This document shows, one piece after another, positions 58,864 through 64,000 of a stretch of 64,000 nt of DNA. Within the stretch, counting starts at the first letter, position 1; each line of letters starts with the position of its first letter. This DNA comes from Alicycliphilus denitrificans_A (GTDB lineage Bacteria > Pseudomonadota > Gammaproteobacteria > Burkholderiales > Burkholderiaceae_C). The stretch covers positions 1,240,001-1,304,000 of the forward strand of contig NZ_CP126238.1 in NCBI RefSeq assembly GCF_044792555.1, written 5' to 3'. The position numbers and the translations under genes are program-made. The notes under the pieces are model-generated. The model worked only from the letters and a program-made list of their open reading frames with translations, was not told the origin of the DNA and did no database searches.

Positions 58864-60585
58864 ATGAAAAACTATCGGCCTACGAGTGTCGCTGCAGCAT
58901 TGCTGGCGACGGTGGTTCTTGGCGTGTCCGCGCAAGAGCAGAAGGGCGTTTCCGAAGCAGAGAAGAACTACCAAGCTGGTACTTCCCCGCTCACCGCAAC
59001 CCCCATGGTGCAAAGCACCAATCCCAAGGCGCCGCCCATGTCGCTGGCGGAGTTTGACGCTGCGCGCAAGATTTACTTCGAGCGCTGTGCGGGTTGCCAT
59101 GGTGTTTTGCGTAAGGGCGCCACGGGCAAGCCCCTGACACCGGATCTGACCGTTCCCAAGGGGACGGATTACCTGAAGATTTTCATTGCCTATGGCTCGC
59201 CGGCCGGTATGCCCAACTGGCAGACCTCGGGTGAACTGACCGAGGCGCAGGTCGACCTGATGGCGCGCTATATCCAGCACGAGCCGCCCCAGCCGCCCGA
59301 ATGGGGCCTGGCGGACATGAAGGGGACCTGGAAGGTCACGGTGGCTCCGGCCGACCGCCCCACGAAGAAGATGAACAGCTACAACATCAGCAACATCTTC
59401 TCCACCACCCTGCGCGATGCCGGCGAGGTCGCACTGATCGATGGCGACAGCAAGAAGATCATCAGCATCATCAAGACCGGCTACGCGGTGCATATTTCCC
59501 GCGTGTCGGCCTCGGGTCGCTACCTGTTCGTGATTGGCCGTGATGGCCGCGTCAACATGATCGACCTGTGGATGGAGACACCCACCAACGTGGCCGAGAT
59601 CCGCATCGGCCTGGAGGCGCGTTCGGTGGAAACCTCCAAGTTCAAGGGCTACGAGGACAAGCTGGCTATTGCCGGCGCCTACTGGCCGCCCCAGTTCGTC
59701 ATCATGAACGGCGACACGCTCGAGCCGCTGAAGATCGTGGCCACGCGCGGAATGACCGTGGACACCCAGGAATACCACCCCGAGCCACGCGTAGCCTCCA
59801 TCGTGTCGTCGCTGCACAAGCCCGAGTTCATCGTCAACGTCAAGGAAACCGGCAAGTCCCTGATGGTCGACTACTCCGACATGAAGTCGCTGAAACTGAC
59901 CGAAATGGGCGTTGCGCGCTATCTGCATGATGGTGGCTGGGATTCGAGCAAGCGCTACTTCATGGTGGCAGCCAATCAGAGCAACAAGATCGGCGTGATC
60001 GACTCCAAGAACGATACCGTGGTGGCGGTGGTCGATGTGGGCAAGATTCCGCATCCCGGGCGGGGCGCCAACTTCAAGCATCCCAAGTACGGCCCGGTGT
60101 GGTCCACGGGCCACCTGGGCGATGAAACCGTGTCCCTTATCGGCACCGACCCCGTCAAGCACAAGGCCCATGCCTTCAAGGTGGTGCAGACGCTCGCGGG
60201 GCAGGGTGGTGGATCGCTTTTCCTCAAAAGCCATCCCAAGTCCAGACACCTGTATGTGGACACGCCGTTGAATCCGGATGCGGGGCTTTCCCAGTCGATT
60301 GCGGTGTATGACATCAACAATCTCGACAAGGGCTACAAGGTGCTGCCGATCGGCCAGTGGGCCGGCCTGCCGGACGACGGTGGAGCGAAGCGCGTGGTGC
60401 AGCCCGAGTACAACAAGGCGGGCGACGAGGTATGGTTCTCCGTCTGGTCGGCCAAGGACAAGGCCTCGGCCATCGTCGTGGTGGATGACAAGACCCTGCA
60501 GCTGAAAAGCGTCATCAGGGATCCACGCTTGATCACGCCGACCGGCAAGTTCAACGTCCACAACACCCAGCACGACGTGTATTGA
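58864..60585 (+). CDS. nirS: Cytochrome cd1 nitrite reductase, copy 2 (P. aeruginosa/Paracoccus-like)
   Basis: A 573-aa NirS. Signal peptide about 1-23; N-terminal arm with AEKNYQAGTSPLTATPMVQ (about 32-50), which resembles the Tyr-containing arm of P. aeruginosa NirS; haem c CAGCH at 75-79, Met116 (SPAGMPNW); d1 ligand His210 (GYAVHISRVSASGRY); catalytic His305 (EYHPEPRVASI) and His355 (YLHDGGWD). All catalytic residues are present, so it should be active. It has its own promoter, 185 bases after the cupredoxin gene. ATG 58864 with a GGAGG site. Confidence 0.95.
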   Translation: MKNYRPTSVAAALLATVVLGVSAQEQKGVSEAEKNYQAGTSPLTATPMVQSTNPKAPPMSLAEFDAARKIYFERCAGCHGVLRKGATGKPLTPDLTVPKGTDYLKIFIAYGSPAGMPNWQTSGELTEAQVDLMARYIQHEPPQPPEWGLADMKGTWKVTVAPADRPTKKMNSYNISNIFSTTLRDAGEVALIDGDSKKIISIIKTGYAVHISRVSASGRYLFVIGRDGRVNMIDLWMETPTNVAEIRIGLEARSVETSKFKGYEDKLAIAGAYWPPQFVIMNGDTLEPLKIVATRGMTVDTQEYHPEPRVASIVSSLHKPEFIVNVKETGKSLMVDYSDMKSLKLTEMGVARYLHDGGWDSSKRYFMVAANQSNKIGVIDSKNDTVVAVVDVGKIPHPGRGANFKHPKYGPVWSTGHLGDETVSLIGTDPVKHKAHAFKVVQTLAGQGGGSLFLKSHPKSRHLYVDTPLNPDAGLSQSIAVYDINNLDKGYKVLPIGQWAGLPDDGGAKRVVQPEYNKAGDEVWFSVWSAKDKASAIVVVDDKTLQLKSVIRDPRLITPTGKFNVHNTQHDVY

Positions 60586-60593
60586 GCGATTTC

Positions 60594-60631
60594 AGCCCCC
60601 GGTCCTGCACGGCAGAAACGGGGGGGCTTTC
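60594..60631. terminator. Bidirectional terminator between nirS2 and the NirN-like gene
   Basis: AGCCCCC (60594-60600) pairs with GGGGGCT (60622-60628) over a 21-base loop, with a T run after on the plus strand. It lies in the 44-base gap between the two converging genes. Confidence 0.5.
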
Positions 60632-62102
60632 AGCGGCGGGCGTCCACTGGCCGGGTGATCCTGTTGTGCAGGTTGTATTGGCCGCCGGGCTTGTCCATGG
60701 GGATGCGCTTGACCTCCTTGAATGTGGTGGCGTCGAAGACGACGAGTGCACCGCCGTCGGCCTTGCTCTCCCTCAGGCTGGCTAGGGCATAGCTGCCGTT
60801 ACGTGTGAATTCGACATGTGCCAGGGTCTTGCCGGGGGCGGGACGGATGTCGGCCATGCGTTGGAGCGTACGTTTGTCGATGACCTGCAGTGTGTCTCGG
60901 GCGGACAGCATTGAATCCGCCCAGGCGTAGGGTGTGTCCTCGTGGCTGTGCACGAAGCAGCCCGGGCCCAGGGTGGGAATGGTCTGGAGCGTGGCCCAGG
61001 TTCCCAGGTCGATGACGCTGAGCTGGCTGTCGTGCAGGCTGGGCGTGGCCATCACGGTGTGCTCGGGCGCACTGGGCCGGGGGCGGTATTTCCAGGTGGT
61101 ACCCGAGCCCAGGTATGGCCTGCCGGGCAGTTGCAGGTTGGCGATCTTCTTGCGCACGTCCAGGTGGATGACCTGGCCCAGGCCGGACTCGCGACCCGTG
61201 CCCACGAGTTCGTCGCGGCTGGGCGTCAATGAAAAATCCCTGATGGGCTCTGCCAGGTAGGTGCGGTGCGGGTTCAGGAAGCCCGCAATGAACGCGCCCT
61301 CCTTGTAGAGGAAATCGTGGATGACACCGATCGGCACGTCATCGGCCGTGGGGTTGTAACTGACCTCCCAGACCTCGGGCACATCCTCCAGTACGGCGAC
61401 GAAGCTCCTGCGTGGCGCGGCGTCACGCACCGCCAGGACGCGCGAGCTTTGCGTGCGATGCTTGTTCAGTGCCGGGTGCACCTTGAGCGGGTTCAGCTCG
61501 GCGTCCAGCAGCACCAGCGTGTGCGGCTGGTCGTTGGCCACGGCCACATATTGGCCGTCGCTGGAGACGGCAAAATCGCGCGTGCTGCTGCCGGCGCGTA
61601 CCCGGGCTACGACTTGCAGGTTCCAGATATCGAACTTGGTGATCCAGCCATCACGCGAGGCGAAGAGCATGTAGCGTCCATCGGGCGTGAACTTCGGCTC
61701 GCCGTGCAGGGCGGCGCCTGGCGCAAAGCGGTGGATGGGTTCCAGTCGATCGCCGTCCAGTACGCTGACATATTGGCCATCCGCCTCCACCACGATGAAG
61801 AGATTCATCATGTCCGCGCCCTGGAATACGGGCGCGGGTTGGGCCGGCAGGCTGCCTGGCGTGTGGTGGACGATGCGTGAGGCCTTGAGGTCAGCCTCGG
61901 TCAACGTCGGGGCTGGTTGGCCAGGCTGGTCCGCGCCATGATCGGTGCGGCACTGCTGCTGGAGCAGGGCTGCGGTGGTTTTTGCTTCCGCGGGCGAGCC
62001 TGCGGCCAGCACCAGGGCCGCAGCGCACAGGCCGGTGGCGGCGTGCCGCAACACTCTGCCTGCGTGGGCAGCCAGGAGGGAGTGGGGCGTTGGATGCATC
62101 AT
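60630..62102 (-). CDS. nirN: NirN-like haem d1 propeller protein lacking the haem c site
   Basis: A 490-aa exported protein: signal peptide about 1-40, then a d1-type eight-bladed propeller. NLFIVVEADGQYVSVLDGDRLEPIHRF, LHGEPKFTPDGRYMLFASRDGWITKFDIWNLQVVA, RRSFVAVLEDVPEVWEV and FVHSHEDTPYAWADSM are NirN-like as I recall them. NirN normally has an N-terminal c-haem domain; here about 25 residues with CRTDHG (51-56) stand where CxxCHG would be, and the rest of that domain is missing. NirN oxidises dihydro-d1 to d1 and needs haem c to take up electrons, so the role here must differ or use another carrier. Start 62102 or 62099. Confidence 0.75.
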   Translation of the reverse strand: MMHPTPHSLLAAHAGRVLRHAATGLCAAALVLAAGSPAEAKTTAALLQQQCRTDHGADQPGQPAPTLTEADLKASRIVHHTPGSLPAQPAPVFQGADMMNLFIVVEADGQYVSVLDGDRLEPIHRFAPGAALHGEPKFTPDGRYMLFASRDGWITKFDIWNLQVVARVRAGSSTRDFAVSSDGQYVAVANDQPHTLVLLDAELNPLKVHPALNKHRTQSSRVLAVRDAAPRRSFVAVLEDVPEVWEVSYNPTADDVPIGVIHDFLYKEGAFIAGFLNPHRTYLAEPIRDFSLTPSRDELVGTGRESGLGQVIHLDVRKKIANLQLPGRPYLGSGTTWKYRPRPSAPEHTVMATPSLHDSQLSVIDLGTWATLQTIPTLGPGCFVHSHEDTPYAWADSMLSARDTLQVIDKRTLQRMADIRPAPGKTLAHVEFTRNGSYALASLRESKADGGALVVFDATTFKEVKRIPMDKPGGQYNLHNRITRPVDARR

Positions 62103-62136
62103 GAGATCACTGGTGCTGTGCCGTGTGGCCGTGCTC

Positions 62137-62766
<630 letters not shown>

Positions 62767-62918
62767 GGGCGGGTGCCTCTTGTGGAATATCAAAGGAAAC
62801 GGGGGGCCAGGGCGGAATTTTTGCACGCCCAGGCGCGGCTTCGGCGGCGAGGTATAAACTTTGCGGCTGCGGCGCAGGCCGCATTTTTTGTTGGCTCCAC
62901 GCAAAGGAAATCGTAGCC

Positions 62919-63623
62919 ATGGGTGCGCAATGGAAGGCAAAGGGCAAGGCGCTGGTCGCCGATGCCAAGGGCAGGCTTTTTGGCAAGCTGGTCAAGGAAA
63001 TCATCGTTGCCGCACGCGCTGGCGCCGACCCGGCCGGCAATTCGCGCCTGCGTCTGGCCATTGAGGCGGCGCGCAAGGCCTCCATGCCCAAGGACACGCT
63101 GGAGCGTGCCATCAAGAAGGGCTCGGGCGTGGGCGGTGACGCTGTGAACTATGAGCGCGTGATCTACGAGGGCTTTGCGCCGCACCAGGTGCCGGTGATG
63201 GTGGAATGCCTGACCGACAACGTGAACCGCACCGCGCCCGAGATGCGCGTGTGCTTTCGTAAGGGACAGATGAGCGCCGTGGCCTGGGATTTCGACCATG
63301 TCGGCATGATCGAGGGCGAGCCAGAGCAGCCCGGCGCCGACGCGGAACTCGCCGCCATCGAGGCGGGCGCCCAGGACTTCGAGCCCGGCGAGGAAGAGGG
63401 CCAGACCCTGTTCCTGACCGATCCCGCGGACCTGGACGCGGTCGCCAAGGCGCTGCCCGGGTTCGGCTTCAAGGTGCTGTCGGCCAAGTTGGGCTACAAG
63501 GCCAAGAACCCGGTGAGCATGGCCAGCCTGTCGCCCGAGGCGCAGGAGGAGGTGCAGGCGTTTCTGGCCGGCATCGAGAACAACGACGACGTGCAGAACC
63601 TGTTCGTGGGCCTGGTGGATTGA
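62919..63623 (+). CDS. YebC/PmpR-family protein (YeeN-like paralogue)
   Basis: A 234-aa protein of the YebC/TACO1 fold. The usual MAGHSKWANIKHRK start of YebC is replaced by MGAQWKAKGKALVADAKGRLFGKLVKEI. RLAIEAARKASMPKDTLERAIKKGSG, YEGFAPHQVPVMVECLTDNVNRTAPEMR and the acidic end EVQAFLAGIENNDDVQNLFVGLVD are typical. It is annotated as a DNA-binding regulator by family, though YebC members have also been reported to act on ribosomes. ATG 62919; strong terminator follows. Confidence 0.88.
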   Translation: MGAQWKAKGKALVADAKGRLFGKLVKEIIVAARAGADPAGNSRLRLAIEAARKASMPKDTLERAIKKGSGVGGDAVNYERVIYEGFAPHQVPVMVECLTDNVNRTAPEMRVCFRKGQMSAVAWDFDHVGMIEGEPEQPGADAELAAIEAGAQDFEPGEEEGQTLFLTDPADLDAVAKALPGFGFKVLSAKLGYKAKNPVSMASLSPEAQEEVQAFLAGIENNDDVQNLFVGLVD

Positions 63624-63642
63624 AGGCGCCGCCGCTGCAGCC

Positions 63643-63671
63643 AAAAAGCCGCTGATTCAGCGGCTTTTTTT
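63643..63671. terminator. Strong bidirectional terminator after the YebC gene
   Basis: AAAAAGCCGCTGA (63643-63655) and TCAGCGGCTTTTT pair perfectly, with T runs on both strands. It ends the YebC transcript (plus) and can end the glutathione S-transferase transcript (minus), which converges 48 bases away. Confidence 0.9.
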
Positions 63672-63690
63672 GCGGGCGACGGGCCCCGCG

Positions 63691-64000
63691 TTAGCGGCGC
63701 ACGGTGCCGGCGTCCTGGCCGAACAGGATTTTCTTGGCCGCCTCATCCACCGTGGGCGCGGTGTTGATGGTCTGGGCCAGGGCGTAGGCGCGCTCCGTGG
63801 CGGGGCGGGTGCGGATGCGTTCGAACCAGGCCCGCAGGTGCGGGAAGTCGCCCAAGTCCTGGCGTTGCCGCTCATGCGGCACGATCCACGGGTAGCAGGC
63901 CATGTCGGCGATGGAGTATTCGCCCGCGACGATGTAGTCGCGGCCGTCGGCCAGGTGCTTGTCGAGCACGCCGTACAGGCGTGCGGTTTCCTTCACGTAG
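63691..64000 (-). CDS. Glutathione S-transferase-like protein, C-terminal part (cut by window edge)
   Basis: The visible about 102 residues are the helical C-terminal domain of a glutathione S-transferase: LYGVLDKHLADGRDYIVAGEYSIADMACYPWIVPHERQ with the N-capping S-I-A-D motif, then FPHLRAWFERIRTRPATERAYAL. The N-terminal thioredoxin-like domain lies to the right of the window, so subclass and cofactor residues cannot be judged. It resembles the YfcG/YghU-type (Nu class) proteins in the A.YSIADMACYPW stretch. Confidence 0.85.
   Translation of the reverse strand, partial: YVKETARLYGVLDKHLADGRDYIVAGEYSIADMACYPWIVPHERQRQDLGDFPHLRAWFERIRTRPATERAYALAQTINTAPTVDEAAKKILFGQDAGTVRR

Noticed and set aside
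55031..60585. Possible recent tandem duplication of nirS
   Set aside because: The N-terminal arm and haem c domains belong to different NirS types, and the proteins differ throughout; not a recent copy.

Overview
The window is high-GC betaproteobacterial DNA. Gene content and protein sequences point to a denitrifying member of the Comamonadaceae (Acidovorax / Alicycliphilus / Diaphorobacter-like). The grounds are the compact TCA cluster gltA-sdhE-sdhBADC / GntR / mdh / acnB, a PXPV-repeat secreted protein, a cytochrome cd1 (nirS) denitrification locus beside a full ccmABCDEFGHI cluster, and a family of short A+T-rich intergenic repeats. The genus is inferred, not proven. No rRNA, tRNA, CRISPR array, transposase or phage gene was recognised.

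Layout. 1-9.3 kb is housekeeping: the end of a LysR regulator, a small membrane protein followed by a broken CxxC protein, the RbgA GTPase, an unrecognised 616-aa protein, a TruC-type pseudouridine synthase, a DHH phosphoesterase, a thermonuclease, an EamA/RarD transporter, an RluE-type pseudouridine synthase and an M23 peptidase. 9.6-15.5 kb holds aspA, a META-domain lipoprotein, queE, an unusual three-domain QueD and glnS. 15.7-25.4 kb holds a PXPV/His-rich secreted protein, aroQ, an alpha/beta hydrolase, arfB, an esterase, a divergent Lrp regulator with a stand-alone 2-oxoacid dehydrogenase E1 (AceE/MdeB-like), an XRE regulator, an acyltransferase, rnk and fghA. 25.5-38.5 kb is glutathione-dependent formaldehyde dehydrogenase (paired with fghA) and then the TCA block: gltA, sdhE, sdhB, sdhA, sdhD and sdhC on the minus strand, a GntR regulator, and mdh, a CitE-like lyase, a secreted protein and acnB on the plus strand. 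38.6-46 kb is a TetR-controlled DevBCA-type ABC exporter, a lytic transglycosylase, exonuclease I and a Sir2 deacylase. 46-62 kb is the respiratory part: a TonB-dependent receptor joined to the ccm operon (minus strand), then nirS1-nirT-nirB-cupredoxin-nirS2 (plus strand) and a converging NirN-like gene. upp, a YebC paralogue and part of a glutathione S-transferase close the window.

How the parts work together. The ccm operon makes the System I machinery that attaches haem to the cytochromes encoded next door: NirS1, NirT, NirB and NirS2. Both nirS genes have an FNR/DNR-type box at the same distance from a -10 element, as expected for induction under oxygen limitation. The two NirS proteins are of different types, one like the P. 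stutzeri enzyme and one like the P. aeruginosa/Paracoccus enzyme, as I remember those sequences. The haem d1 synthesis genes (nirFDLGHJE) are not in this window. The only d1-related accessory gene is a NirN-like protein whose c-haem motif is gone.

The most unusual items are: the triple QueD, whose catalytic residues are divided among its domains; the paired unlike nirS genes with matched promoters; the NirN-like protein without haem c; a copy of the intergenic repeat read in frame inside the E1 gene; and a probable one-base frameshift in a small CCxxxCxxC gene at 671-880.
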